NCBI GenBank assembly: GCA_003344405.1
Contig: NOWV01000044.1
Coordinates: 248,001 to 312,000 of the forward strand
Direction: 5' to 3'
Length of the DNA: 64,000 bases
Origin: Trichoplax sp. H2
Taxonomy: Eukaryota; Placozoa; Uniplacotomia; Trichoplacea
Shown here: positions 24,374-38,208 of the stretch, in pieces
Position numbering within the stretch: position 1 is the first letter of the stretch
How the letters are laid out: every line of letters begins with the position of its first letter
Notes under the pieces: generated by a model
Database searches by the model: none
Told to the model about the DNA's origin: nothing
What the model saw: the letters and a program-made list of their open reading frames with translations, nothing else
Translations under genes and position numbers: made by a program

Positions 24374-27300
24374 CTATTTGCGACCTGGTAGTGATTTTGA
24401 TCTATCATAACAGAAAAATGAGGCTAGTTCGTCCATTTGTAAGCGACCATCTTTATTTCTATCACATAGACTTAATAAATCCTTTTTCAGCCTTTCTATT
24501 ACTCGAACAGTCATATCCTGCAATGGAATTGATAGAGTCAACTAAGATGATAACTATCACGTGGAAAATATATAGGAAATACTGTAAAACTAGATATCAG
24601 ATTTAAATTTAGGAACGAAACTAATTTGCTTTCATTGCTCCCATGCGTTGCTCAATTACCTTTCCATCAACTTGAACTAAATCCTTTAATAATCCCTCCA
24701 ATTCGTAATCTTCAATGTAACCATTATTATCCTTTTCAAAGATGAAGTTATGACCATTAGCAAAGAAAATGAATTATAATTTGCAAAATTACCAAATCGA
24801 CTACAGTAAATATGGCATTTTAATTCTGACCTTGTCATAATGATTGAAAACACTTTGAAATTCTTTCCTGCTTAGTTTAGTCTTGGTCTAATTATAACAT
24901 ATTATACCATATTGTAGGTATTTAGATTAGATGTCCATTTAATCAAAATAGAATCATTTATCTAACAGCTACATATTAACATAAAATTTTTTTAAATTAT
25001 AACATATATTTAAATATTAATTGCTTAATATGTTTGATTTAGTCGAGCTCTAATTATAACAAATGCTGTATTGTGGATATTTGGATCAGACGTACATTTT
25101 AATCAAAATAAAATCATTTATCTACTAGCTATATATACCCCAAATTGCAGAAAAAAGTTATCCTCAACAGGCAGCATCCTGAAAAGGAGAAAATATTAGA
25201 AATCAGCACTTTTAATCGACATCACGATTGGGTAAAGTAAATGACAACATCTTCAGTTAATGTCGACAAATTATTTCGTACATCTGTGTTTCCTTCAAAT
25301 CTAATTTGCCATCATTATTAAGATCGAACACTTCTAGCTGTGAAGAAAAGGACAAGAAAATTTCCCGTTAAGCCTGCTTGTTTAACACTACATCAGTTTC
25401 GATTCAAATTTGGTAATGATCAATGTAATTAGTCAATATATTACACTTCTATATCGAAATAGATTAGTGAATTATACAGCATCTAATTTACTCAACTACT
25501 ACAGCAATAGTATCTACATCAGGTACTTACGGCTCCTCGGGTATAGTTTTCAACATCAGTTAAGCTTACAGAATCTTTACCACGGCGTAAGACGTCTCGA
25601 ACTAATCCCTAAATGAAATACAAGTATACCAATAGATACTTCATTAGCGCAAGATTAAGGTTGGCTAAATAGCGAAATTGACTCACTTTCATTTCATCTT
25701 CTTCAAGATATCCACTGTTATCCGCATCATAGTGGTGCCAAACCTGTAATCGATATTCAACTGATTTAATGAACGGTTAAAAAAGTCTAACTTTAATCCT
25801 CGCAAGTGAGGATCCAGTACTGTAAGATTCATATAAATTTGGTAGCTAATGACGTAAGTCCGTAAGGCATTCTGTGCCTTTACTTTAAGCTACAACCATA
25901 TATAATATGAAAATTAATATTATATCCGTATAAGAAATGCCAAGCTCTCCTATAGTCGCTATTTAACTAGCTAATATTTCCAAGAGTAAGCAATGTTAAA
26001 CTAATGCACTGTATCAATCATAAGCGGCAGTGAACAGCCGCAATGATAAATTTGCTAATAATTAGAGTATCAAGGAAATCAAATGCAGTCTCGAACAGCT
26101 GTCGCTACTAGAAAGAGGCGATTTTTAACTTAAAAGGATGAAAATAGATCAGGTAGGTAGATGTTAATATTGCTGTTCAATAATCTAGCATATTCAGAAT
26201 AAATATTCTGTTACTATGGTCAATTTCCGTTTTGATGACTGTTTCAACTTAATTTAAACTGAATATTAAACGCTTTATGTTAAAGCGCTAATAGGGTTTT
26301 AATATCAACTTTACCTTCATGAAATCACTCGCAGATAATTCGCTTGATCTTCGAAATTGACGTAAGAAATTTTCCTCAACAGGTAAGACTAAGGCAAGCT
26401 GATAAAAAAATTGCCATAGAAGTAAATTAATTTAGACCATCCGAGAATGGACTATTGCCAGCTCTAATTTTACTGGCTTATCTTATCATACCTCTTCCAT
26501 TTCAATTCTTCCGTCATTATTTGAATCACAAAATTCTAATAGATCATTCTTATAGCGTTTGAATTCCTTATCGTTATCGTTGACTTCCTATTGATTTAGC
26601 AAAATTTTACAGAATTGATATTTAAAGTCATAACTTATTTATTAAATTATCCTTTTGACTCATATTATTACTATAGCATTATTCGATGTATTTCTTAGAA
26701 GTTAGTCTTCTTAATGTGATGTAATAATCACATTATGGCAAGAGTGTCTTACTTTGTTGATTCCCTCTTTAATAAGATCTTTTAAAAACTGTTGCAATTC
26801 TTGGCTTTCGATATATCCATTATCTAAAATTGTTAAGAATTAAAAAACTGAATAAATTGGCTAGAAATCGTCAAATTTCATACCCATATGTTATTAGACA
26901 GTAAAGCTGCAGAAATTTTAAAAATATGGGTACGCTGATATGGATTTTAATGTTGGAAAACTATCTTAGGGAACTATTTTGTAATAATTAACATTATTTC
27001 TGTGGTTAAGTAAGATTTTAGAACTCAAAGTAAATGAATAATAATTCCTTTATCAATTTAGATAAAAATAAAATCCCTCCAACAGCATAAAAACATATTA
27101 GAATATTCATCCAAAATTTATGAAAACGTTGAAAGATTTAACACTAATGCTCATTTATGATACTATCTTCAGTCTTAAAATCATTATGAATATTTTAATT
27201 ATATGTTAGTCAATTTTTACTGACTTGATTAGTATTTTCTGTTTGTATATCTTATACTGGCAGTAAATATTAGTTACGTGTGATATTGTAGTGAGTAACG

Positions 27301-30300
27301 CTATCAAATCCATAAATATGTAATTAATATGTACAGTAGATATGCTGACATGGTATAACTAATTGGACGTATATCCATATATACCCACACATTTATACAT
27401 AATTAAGAAATATTGCTACTGTCATATTAAGATGCAGTATTGTAGCTTAACATGGTATCGAGGAGACTAATATGTATTTATAAAGAGCATATATAAGGTG
27501 TATATTCGTTATACAGAAAGGAGTTAGATTCAAGAAGTTAGATAGGACTTTGATGCTTAACTATTTCAATAAAGTTGTGCTTATACGTAACAGATGAAAG
27601 CGTAATTTAAGATATATATCTCATTAATTACTGCATAGGAATAGCAGTTAGCAGGCGATATATAGATTATTATTAAATATAGCCAAAATTACTATAAATT
27701 TAACTGCAATAGATACGGCAAAGAACAAAATAATCTACTGAGAATAGAGCAGACGATATAGAAATCATTTTTATATCTGACTAAAGTCATCGGAGAAAGC
27801 TGGTCTCTTGAAGAATTATTCAGATAGATCTATTTATTATGGAGTCTACTTTAGGCAATAGTGTAGATCTATCAGCAGTAATATCGTTTTTATCAATAGT
27901 TGATTTTTATAATCCTATATCATGATATAATAACATAGAATACGGAGACAGATCAAATAGTAAAGTGTCTACGAAAATAAATCTATAAAAGATGAAAGCA
28001 ATGTTGACGTTATTACTTTATAGTTGGGGTCAATTGAGGGGGAAAAGTACCCATATTTAGCCGTAAGATGCTTGATTTAATTAAAATAATTCTGTTCTTA
28101 ATTGCATTACGTAACTAAGGGTTAGGCATCAAATAAATCAGTTCTTTATGTTCATAAAAATACCATGTAGAAATTACTGATCACCGTTTTACTTCATTGA
28201 TAAATGATCTTATCCATACTGATATACCATAAAGAGAAAGATGAAATCTTCATCATAGCAACGGAATAAGTTTAGATAGCAATTCATGATTCTACTATAG
28301 AAATTAGATCTTTCTAAGGCAAAATTTAAGACTGTTCATCTGTTTTAAGATCGATTCATGATATCGTCATGGTGCTATTACTATTATTTAATACATTAAA
28401 ACTGTCATTATGTTATTCTAGAAAGAGTAATAGCCCCTAGAATGGCTTATAGTATACTCTTTAAGTGCTGTATCCAGTATCTTGAATTTGAAATTGCCTG
28501 AATTTTAAACCACTCTAAATCATATTTTTAAAATTGAATATGGCCATACGCTTCTAATGACATAGCATTATTGCCATCTACCGGATATTATAATCCTAAC
28601 TCTTGAATCAGTCACGAATGATTGGGTTGTGGCTTACTAAACCATTTCTACAGCAGAAGAAATTCAATAGCGTGAAAGAATGATCGTGACAGATAAATAA
28701 TCCTAGCATGACATTCTGTCTCTGTTTAATATTGGATCCAATCTATTTTTCAAAGTTTGACAGTATTTTAATTGATGTCAATTAGTCTCATGATGTGAAT
28801 AGTCGTCATGATTCCAGGTGTACTTCAGATGGGATCTATTCTGTCATTTCATGACAACAGAGTTGATCAACTACAGCCCATCATGACTGATCATTTTGAT
28901 CATTTTCTATGTTCAAGGGTAATACTAGTATTGTTCATTAATTTATCAGTCGCGCCAGTTGTAAAATGAACTGGAATCAGTCTTGAGAGTTTATAACCTT
29001 CTAATTGAGTGATGAACTACCGAACAATAACTTTACAAAAATTATCTTCTCCAACAATCATATTGTTAGATAATGCTTTTCTAAAGTGCCTTTATCCATT
29101 AACTGCCATTATTATCGTGTATCATAAAAATGATTTCTTGAGCTAATCTAATATCGATGATAATCATCAAGGTAAAGTTGTAATTGATTAAATTTTATTT
29201 AGGTAGTTGAAGAATGTAATAACGTAGTTAATAGATTACTAGCAAAAGGGAAATTCTGCTGTATTCCGTTGAAAATAACTTATTTCAATTCGGTAATAGA
29301 ATGAATCGTCTAATATCCAATTATGATCATAAAGGCAAACCTTTCACTGATTCCGTTGAAGAATTTCAGTGGATAGGTTAAGAATTAAACGTAGACTGTA
29401 ACTGAATAAGGGACTAAAGTTTAGATATTCGGTTAGAAATTAGATATTTTAGGTTGGTAACAGAATGAATGAATGATGCAATTTTTCATGATAATCATAA
29501 AGGGTAAATGATGACATTTCTAAGTTTCAAAATGGGGACTATACTCTACTATATAAATATTCTCTTGGAAATAAGATAATTCAGTTTAACTAAGAATAAA
29601 TGATCCAATTATATTACAATCACAAGAGACACAGTTCTCTGTAATATGCGAATAATTTGTAAATTTAAAAATGGGGACGACACTGTATACTATACTATAG
29701 CGTATTCCATTAAAAATTACATATTTCAATTTACCAATCGAAAGGATGATTGCATTTTTATTCATTTTATTACTGCATTTAATAAGATGAACAGCAGTAA
29801 ATTTCAATTGAAGATTTCAGCTTGGAATCAATGAATAATATATAAGAAGGGATTTAATGCAAACTTATAGAGAAAAAAATAATGTGTTTGAACCAATCCC
29901 ACTTTAATTTTAATGTATGATGGATCAAATGTAGTCAATCGACTTGTAAGTAGACTAGAAACAAGAAATTCAAGTTTAGCGATTATAATGAGGTCGCAGA
30001 CTTTCATTATTTACTCTAGAAATTTCAATGTATAGCATTGTCGCTAGTGATCACAGCCCATCTGTTATGATCAAATAAGGAGTGAAAATTTTTAATCATA
30101 ACAACACAACTTAGTATTTCCAGCTATAAAAAAGTGATTAAGATCATGGCCATTGTCAAATATCTAATAACTCGAAATTGATTGTCAGTTTTAGATTTAA
30201 CAGCATAGTCTAAACTATAATATTAGTTCTCTATAGACTCAAGGATTGCCGTAGAATTGAAATATTTTGATTAGAATATAGCAGCAATGATCAAGTACTA

Positions 30301-32162
30301 GTTATAACACTGATCATGATCATGCCCATGGCAACTTTCGTTTCATCTATTAGAAATTAAATCTCTCTTCTTAATTATTGAAATAGTTCTCTACAGACTC
30401 AAGGATTGTATATATAAAAGGGAAACTACGACTAAAATATAGTAGTATCGATCCACTACTGAACCGTGTTCCTTGACTAAATCCATCCTACCTAGAAGTT
30501 TATTCTCCTTACCCGATTTCATAGCATGGCCTAAGCTAGAGTCTTAAATAGAATAGTCTAGCCGTATCAAGTCTATTTTGAAAACATAGCTAGCTGGTCC
30601 AACTTAAGATTAAAATTACGATAGTTGATTGCCATCATTATGATTGTTTGTTGATCAAGAAATCGTTTAAGATATTGAACAGGAAAGGCATTATAGCCAG
30701 AGGAAATTAGCTTTTCTAAATTCGATCATAAATACGGTAAACTAGCACATAACACCTTTGTTGAATTAATTACTATGAAACAACTTGAACTACCATCGCC
30801 TTTCCTAAAATAAGTTTTTAACGACTTGATTGTTATGATAAGATCGGGGATCACTGTCAAATATGGAAGAATAAAAGAATGAAGAGTAGTGAAAATCGAA
30901 CCTAAATGTATTATTATTTAAGTCTTTGTATTCTAGCTATAGCTTTGGAAAGCGGTGCGGGTACAAATTAGGGTAAATCCAAAGCTCTTTGCTTGGACAA
31001 AATCATGTTGAGAGGTAATACTTTGTATTTGTATTGTAGAACTATACAAGTCCGCTTACAATAAGCTAATTTAACATCGAGTAAGAAATAAAATTGCAAT
31101 TTTCTGCCACGGTAAGTCACGTTGCCTATTCTATTTCATCAATGATTACCACACCAAATACAGGACTGGATAGTTTATTTTAGGGTTGATTAGTATCCAA
31201 ACACAGTATAGTTACATGTAGTATGTAATATCAAATTTCATCTTATTTAAAATATCTTCAATTCAGTATCAACAACTATGACGACAAAGAAGGGTTCTTG
31301 CTGCTGTTTTTAAGTATTAAATTGAGCTTTTCAATGACTTTATCATTTATAACCATTCAGAAATATAAATCAACTTTAAAGGTAATACCTAGATTAAACT
31401 ACCTTCAACTATATATCAACGCCTACGATAATAGAGAAGGATTCTTTTTGCTATTATTAAGTATTAAAATAAGGCCTTCAATAGCTTTATCATTTCTAAA
31501 TTTTCGAAAATAGAAGTGAACTTTAAAGGTAATGCCTAGTTTAAATATCTTCAACTCTGTGTCAACGGCTACAATGACAAAGAAGGACCCTTGTTGCTAT
31601 TTTTAAGTATTAAAATGAGGATTTTAAAGGCTTTATCATTTATAAATATTCGGAAATATGGATAATTTTAACGGTAATGCCTGGATTAAAGCGTCACTAT
31701 TTCACTAAGAAAGTATAAAATAACGATTCCGTAACGGTTATGATGACAGAAAGGGATATTCTTGTTACTGTTTTTAAGTTTTTAGATGAGGTTTTCAATG
31801 GCTTTATGATTTATAAATACTCAGAAATATGAATCAACTTTAAAGGTTAGGCCTGGATTAAAATATCTGTATTAACGACTACGATGATAGAGAAGGATTG
31901 TTTGTACATAGTCAGAAATATAGATCAGTTTTAACGGTAATACCTAAATTAAAGCGTCATTATTCTACGAAGGAAAGGTAAAATAACGATTCTAATCCAA
32001 AAAAAAATAAAAAATAGGAATGATGGATCATGTTATCTACTTACGATCTTGATCATATTGCCTCCAAATATGCATAAATTCAACTGAAGTTAATTTGGTC
32101 TTGCCACGAAATTGAGTCACGAATGGACAATTCAGTAACTTCTGTCTTCGATTTAAACTCAT
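24374..32162 (-). CDS. Six-EF-hand calcium buffer, calbindin/calretinin/secretagogin family
   Basis: Eleven exons join in phase: 32162-32045, 26823-26753, 26587-26492, 26398-26315, 25743-25687, 25608-25531, 25337-25282, 25178-25139, 24887-24831, 24731-24660 and 24517-24374, giving 290 residues. Six EF-hand loops are seen: DQDHNGYIESQE (37-48), DSNNDGRIEMEE (84-95), DADNSGYLEEDE (129-140), DLNNDGKLDLKE (173-184), DKDNNGYIEDYE (218-229) and DRNKDGRLQMDE (262-273). The family hallmark LPVEENFLRQF between hands recurs as LPVEDNFFLQF. Known vertebrate members are 261-276 residues, cytosolic and neuronal or endocrine, and most have one or two dead hands; here all six loops keep the main ligands. 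If the penultimate donor (GGAAAG/GTAATT) is ignored, the frame stops early at 24621, a possible 255-residue five-hand form. Intron 1 is 5.2 kb; the others are short. Confidence 0.95.
24887..25140. repeat. Intronic duplication overlapping an exon start
   Basis: Segments beginning at 24887 and 25048 share TCTAATTATAACA, TGTGGATATTTGGATCAGA-like and AATCAAAATARAATCATTTATCTA words. The left copy includes the acceptor and start of the 57-bp exon; the right copy carries a decayed version (TTTAGTCGAGCTCTAATT). The spacing is 161 bp. A third related stretch lies in the truncated paralogue near 14020-14090. Confidence 0.7.
26824..32044 (-). other. Long first intron (5.2 kb) of the six-EF-hand gene
   Basis: The intron joins GATC/GTAAGTAG (exon 1) to TTTTAG/ATAATGG (exon 2) and completes the first EF loop across the junction. 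It is many times longer than the other introns of this gene. It contains decayed duplications at 30130-30430 (two copies sharing CTACAGACTCAAGGATTG-type words, spacing about 178 bp) and around 29265-29800, plus the five-copy array at 31277-31995. No nested gene was recognised. Confidence 0.8.
31277..31995. repeat. Five-copy diverged tandem array, unit about 140-170 bp
   Basis: Units start near 31277, 31424, 31570, 31739 and 31880 with TAYGAYGAYARAGAAGG. They continue through TTTTTAAGTATTAAA, CTTTATCATTTATAAA and CAACTTTAAAGGTAATACCTAGATTAAA. The last copy is internally deleted. The array lies just inside intron 1, a few tens of bases from exon 1, so it could hold intronic regulatory or structural signals. 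Confidence 0.85.
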
Positions 32163-35100
32163 GGTATTCTTAATCGATAGTGATTTACTTTGATACTTGC
32201 AAGAGCAGAATTATCAATCAATCTTATCAATAATTATTCAATTTAAACTTTTCCTCGGTATCTTTAAGGCCTAAACAATCTACTAATCTTGGCTGTTTCA
32301 TTCCCTTCTACTCCTAGAAAAGAGACCTAGAAGTAATTAGTCGTCATTGAACTAAATTGTGTCATCAGCGGTGAAGCATGAATCATAATCGGAATAAATA
32401 TCAGGAACAAAATTAAGTTAAACTACCGTATTGCAAGATTTTCAGGTCTATTATGACCGAAATGATATTGCTATCGTTTTTATAGACAAATGATCCAGAT
32501 AATTACATAATTTTCATTTACAAATGGATAGAGATGATTGATTACGATGTGAAAAAGTATAACTTACTTTGATGTTTCGGATATCATTATAATGAAGTCA
32601 AACTCAATAAAAGTTATAAAGTGGAACAGTATTGCATTCATTCAATTCTACTTTCTACTGTTCATCCGGTGTTTCATTAAGTAAGACTAAAGCTACAACA
32701 AATACTCCAGAGCAGAGAATAGAGAGGAAAATACAAGGCAACACAAGATATTTTTATTGTATTTAATTTACCTCCATTAAATTAAATTGCAATTTAGACT
32801 TAATGTGTACATTGACATCGTTACTGTAGATAGAATAATATTAATTGATTGAAAATTGAATACAAGAAGCAAAGGATGAGAATCGATTCCATCCGCTATT
32901 TGAGTGTCTTCAAGTGAAAGAATAAAAAAGATACTCTATCAATAACGATGGCAACAATATGATGTCCGTCCTAAAACTAATAGTATTACAAATGAAAATA
33001 AATGTCCATTCGATAATAGAAGATAAAAAAAACAGGTGCATGATGTGAAGCGATTAATATTTGATAAGAATAATATTCTATTTTATCCTTTATCTTGACA
33101 TTATTTCTTTCAGTACCGGTATTGGATTGAAAATGATCTCTTGATTATATTCTCCCTCCATTTATTTTCCTAATTATATCATCATCTATTGATTCTACTT
33201 TAATTAGTATATTATTGCTTGTCAATATTGATTGTTTCTATTTTTATTGATTCTTTATTATAAAGAGAGAAAATTTTATTCTTACACTTTATCATGGGAT
33301 AAAAAGAGTTGACTATAGAGCAGTTATCGCTATCCAATAATTTTCTATCTAGGTATTTCAAAAATCTCTTTCGAATCTTAGAATAGTATTACCATCTCCA
33401 AGATTATCCAACCGACTTTCAATTATTTCTATCTGTTGTCAAGTTACCCTTCACCAATATCCATGTTATGGAATTTAAGAAAAATGAAAAGGTGTTAGAC
33501 CCATTTATCATGTACATTTTTCTATAACGTTGATTTAGATCCATGCTAAGTAATCTAGTCATTATAATTGAGGTAGCCCTTGCTTCATTTCATCCATGAT
33601 GTAATAGATGGATCAGTGATCAATATAATTCAATTTCAGGCGATTTTCAATATCAAATAATACAAGATTGCGTTTATGCTACGATTGGGTTCCATTAGAT
33701 GGATAATGTACCATAACTATTTTCTTATAGCCTATTTACATTTTAATTTTATTCTTCTCTTATAACTACCATCTTGATTCATTTACTATTTCTAGCTTAA
33801 TGGTAGCTTTCACTTTCTCGATATTAGTTGTGTTCTGTTTAACAATTTTATTAGGAGCTAATGATTTGATTTATTTTCGGCTATCATACTATTTCGATAC
33901 CCTAGTGTAGAATCAATATCAACATCATGTACTAGACAACTAGAATAGTCATGATAGACTACTTTATTCTATAATACCTATGATAATACTTTTTTCGCCA
34001 ATTTCATAATGCTATTGAATGGTAATAAAATCGAATATGAAAACAGTATTACCATTATATTAAATTTTCAAGCAATGCAACTTTTTCCATTTTATATTGT
34101 TATAAAGTATTGACATTAGCATAGAAAAAAATAAAGTTGATTATTGCTTCCTTAATGCCATTTTCGCCGCACATTTAATAAAATTAGAGTGGGATACAAT
34201 TTTATTAATTAATAATGTGTCAAAATTTGAAATTTTATTACGCATGCTGTTGATACTGCTTGCCAATTGATTCTCAGTCCTTGTGCTATTTCTCCTTGTA
34301 ATTAATTATAAATGCAAAGATGTTGCAAATGCAAAGTAAACATCGTACGGGAAATAAGGAAGAAGAATCTACACAGCTATCGTTTATTTGTGTATGATTA
34401 AATTTAGAAATTGGCAGTTCATTGGTCGAATCATCATTGTTCTATCTTTCCATTAATAGGAATTAAAGTTATTCGAGACTACTGCGATTATGATCAAAAC
34501 TTTTAAGCTACTGGCAGATTAGATATAATATAAACGGATAAGATTTAAAATCCAAGACATGGAGAGTATAGATCTTAAATCAGGAGAAAAATGAGTCTAG
34601 CGATTTTCACGTGATTAGCTTTATCATCCTATCTCTCCATCAGCATGAATTAAGGATATATGAGACGACTACGATTATGATTACAACCTTTTTAGCTAGT
34701 AGTAGATTGGATATACAGTACAGTAATTGTCACGATGCTAAAGACTACCATCAAGTATAAATATGTTGTATTGATTGTTATACACTTACTAGCTTGCCAT
34801 TAAGTTATAGATTGTAAAGCTAATTCATTTCTCTATAAGAGTAAGTGGATTAGTTAGATACCTAATTTTCAAGAGAGCTCAAAGGTTAGTTTGTGTTCTG
34901 ATCATGATCGTCTCGTGTTGTAGTCGTGTTATATGTGTGCTCTAACGTAATTAAATTAGAGCATGAAATTGTACAAATTTAAGTCTAACGATGAATGTCA
35001 GCCGTGTCGTTTATTAGTATTAATTTCCAGGTATAAGCTCTGTAGCTGCTTGCAAATGTAGATAAAAGGTATAAAAGCGAATTAAATTCTATAATAGAAA

Positions 35101-37690
35101 GAGTTGGTTATTTTATCGTTTACGCGTAAAGAGAAGTTTTATATCGTTTCTGCTGTAAAATTTAAGGAAGAACTTTATAGTTATCGCGGCGAACTAATCT
35201 TGATAAATAGTTCGAGATTAAAGAAGACCGAGAAATATCTTTGATATCTCTTTGACATATATATATATATATTGATGAAAATAATATAAACGGATAAAAA
35301 TTAATAACCTAGCCTTGGAGAATATAAATATCAATTCTTAAGAAAAAATAGTCAAGCGAATTTTATGCGACTATAATCATTGGATTTTATGAGTAAAATT
35401 AAAGGAATAAGGTTTCGATTTTCTCTATCTACATCCATTTAAGATAATCATGGATTTAGAAAAGATAATGACCAAATCGACTATAAGTCTAGTTAGAATG
35501 TAATCTACAGTAGAAAAATGATTCTTTTCTACTTCTATTTTACCTACAGTAGTAGGAATATAATATTACGGAGATATGACTTGTCTTAAACATCACTTAA
35601 GGTCAAGTACAGTATATGTTTACGATTTAATGATGTAAATAAATAAATAGCAGTAATTAGTTTATTCTTCACTTTACATCTTGTTTGTAAATAAATAGCG
35701 TAAAAATTCTGCTATTTCTTAGCCTTAGTACGTATATCCATCGACTACTAGAAATTACAATTGTCTATAATTTCTAGTAGTCTGTGGTATACCTAAACAA
35801 TCAAATTTAGCTAAATTGCATATTATAATAAGAGTACTATTCTAAGCTCTATCTCCCAAATGGATTAACACAACTCACTCTTAAATCATATAAAGACTAT
35901 TAGTTAGCAATCCTTTCCTACAATTTGACGAAATAGACAAAATTTCTTTTCTTATTTCATTACTGATATCAGATGCATTTATCTCATTAATTTATATATT
36001 GCAGTGCCCCAGTATTTTGACCTTAAATCTTATTTTTTAAATGAAAAATCTTATTCAAAGGCTGTATTAAACGCTTCATTTATAAAACAATATATTTTGG
36101 AATAAATTTATATCATTAATAGGTATCCATTAAAAATGTACTAATTTCCGTTACGCTAAGATATTAGTTCCCTGCTAGTATAAGAGAAATTCATGAAACT
36201 AATTTAGCTAGTAGCCGTCTAATTATCTATTTTATGATATCAATATTACGGTTAGCTCTAGGTTTTGCTAGTTAGTACAATTTAAGCTCCTTTTATTACT
36301 TCATATTGTACTTACTATCAATCAATTTAGTTTAATCAGATATTAATAATTGAATCCTATTTATCTATATTCTCCTTATCCTTCAATTTACTAGCATAAT
36401 CTTTCCTAAACTGAAAATTAGATATTCTGGATAATTCACTTTGCGTTTAAAATATGATATGGTATTACTCTCCACTTAAAAATAAACAAAATCGATATTG
36501 ATCGCTTTAAAATTCGAAGATTGGATTTTGATGTAGCCACTACTTTCATAAGTAAGTAAATATTACTTAACTCAGCGTAGATATTCCTTATCAACTTTGA
36601 AATTGGCTAATAAAATTTGTAGGTTATAGTAATTAGCTGACTCTCTTTCATCTTTAAGGAACTTCTACATTATATGCAATTAATCAATAGTATAAAGAAT
36701 ATTTTTTAGAGCAAGCACTACGTGGAGATACATTACTAAACTGTCAATCTTGAAATAAAATTATCCAATAAACGCTGCCAGTAATTTTAGTGCATGTTAC
36801 TCGTCAATTTCACTGACTTACTAGTTAGGGTTAAACAATAAGTAATATCTACAGTGTATTCTATACATTTTGAAAACAAATTTTAATTCTAATATAAATG
36901 ATCTCATTAATTACATTAGTAAATCGAATCACATAAAACTACATAGACAATATTAAAATTCAAGGTGAAGACTTTTATCGGTGAGCTGCAATGGTTCTAT
37001 TACTTATACATAAGTATTGAACAATTCAAGATAGATTTTAACGTAAAATTTCCACGTAGAAAACTCTCAGACATTAAGCAAATTAGTATAAATATTTTTA
37101 TTATCGTCTTCTATAGAGTGCAACAGAGGCTAAAACCAAATGAAGTTTTCCTCTTAATTCAAGCAGAAAGATATTAGGATTATAGTCATATCAACTGGTA
37201 GATAATACTGTGTCGATTTATTTCAACTATTGTAATGATCGAGTAATAGTCTTTTACTATTACTACATATGAAATAACAAAAATTGCGCTAAATAAGAGT
37301 TCGACCATAATTTCAAACAGGAAGATATGATATAGTAATAGTACCAGCTAGTAGAAAAATAATGTAGCTACTTTAAAATAGTGTAAGGTATAGTTCGTGT
37401 AATGTAACTAGTATTGTGATTGTAGACTGCTAGCCATGTTTAGTATAATGTACGGTAGATATTATCCTAAGAGATATTTGGTAGCTATAACTATAGACTG
37501 TAGTGGTAGAGACTCTATGCTAGAGTACATATGACTATATATAGTAAGGTGTTGAGTTACTAATAAGGCTATGGGTAAAAATAGAACTGTAAATCATATA
37601 TTAGGATATGGTTAATTTATCGTACTTTGGCTGGTGTGAATAATGTCTACGTAAATACTGTAGTCGTATCCATATTGGATTAATGATCCG
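32163..37690. other. Intergenic region upstream of the six-EF-hand gene
   Basis: A donor-like ATCAAA/GTAAGTTA on the minus strand near 32570 could end a 5' untranslated exon of the six-EF-hand gene. Duplicated segments occur at 34436-34530 and 34620-34720 (CTATC.TTCCAT, GA.ACTAC.GATTATGAT), and a further partial copy lies near 35283-35360 (AATATAAACGGATAA). An (AT)n tract lies at about 35258-35273. No coding exon is supported. Confidence 0.5.
34430..35360. repeat. Dispersed diverged repeat copies
   Basis: Three related segments are seen: 34430-34610, 34612-34735 and 35283-35360. The first two share the ACTACGATTATGAT...TTTAGCTA..GGCAGATT.GATATA order. The first and third share AATATAAACGGATAA followed by CTTGGAGA.TATA. 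No coding content. Confidence 0.55.
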
Positions 37691-37837
37691 CAGTAGAATA
37701 GCCTTACTAAGAATAATTTAACTATGTATAAAATAAGGTAAAAGGTTGCCATGCGGATTGTAGCTGCGAATGCTACGAAAAGTATAAAAGCATGCAACTT
37801 TAGATTATTCTGTTAGTTTGTTCTAGGAGTCTTTAGT

Positions 37838-37869
37838 ATTTCGCGAACTGACTAGGCAATTCGCGAAAT
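37838..37869. repeat. Perfect 10-bp inverted repeat, hairpin-capable
   Basis: ATTTCGCGAA (37838-37847) and TTCGCGAAAT (37860-37869) are exact reverse complements around a 12-base loop. The GC-rich CGCG core stands out in this AT-rich DNA. The whole motif is absent from the otherwise near-identical copy to the right, so it marks an insertion/deletion difference. Confidence 0.8.
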
Positions 37870-38188
37870 CACTGGATTTCGTACTTGCACGGTAACAGTA
37901 TTCGGCTAAAGTAGAGCTGTGTGTAGTTGATCTTTGTATAAGATTCAATAAAGCCCTTATTTTTCTAAAATTTGGAATTTCGTGATTGGTATATATCACA
38001 TCTCGCTATAAATTTTTTTAGTAAACAATTCAAAGGCGACCTAGTTATACTATTACCTTACCGTTTATACTGTACTGGATTTGAAATTTAGTCATCTTTC
38101 GAATAGTCGTCATGACTGATTAGACCGATACAGTATCTAAAGGTGAGGCTAAATTTGTAGACGCGGTAGCTAATACATACTACTGATA

Positions 38189-38208
38189 NNNNNNNNNNNN
38201 NNNNNNNN
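38189..38208. other. Assembly gap (20 N)
   Basis: Twenty ambiguous bases separate two nearly identical sequences. The true distance is unknown and may be negative (overlapping haplotypes). Confidence 0.99.

Noticed and set aside
24621-24659. 24621 as the only end of the six-EF-hand gene
   Set aside because: A donor at 24659 and an acceptor at 24518 add an exon with a canonical sixth EF-hand, as expected for the family. The early stop is kept only as a possible isoform.
31277-31995. CRISPR-like array
   Set aside because: Repeat units are 140-170 bp, diverged and without spacers. The region is an intron of an animal gene, so this is ordinary tandem duplication.
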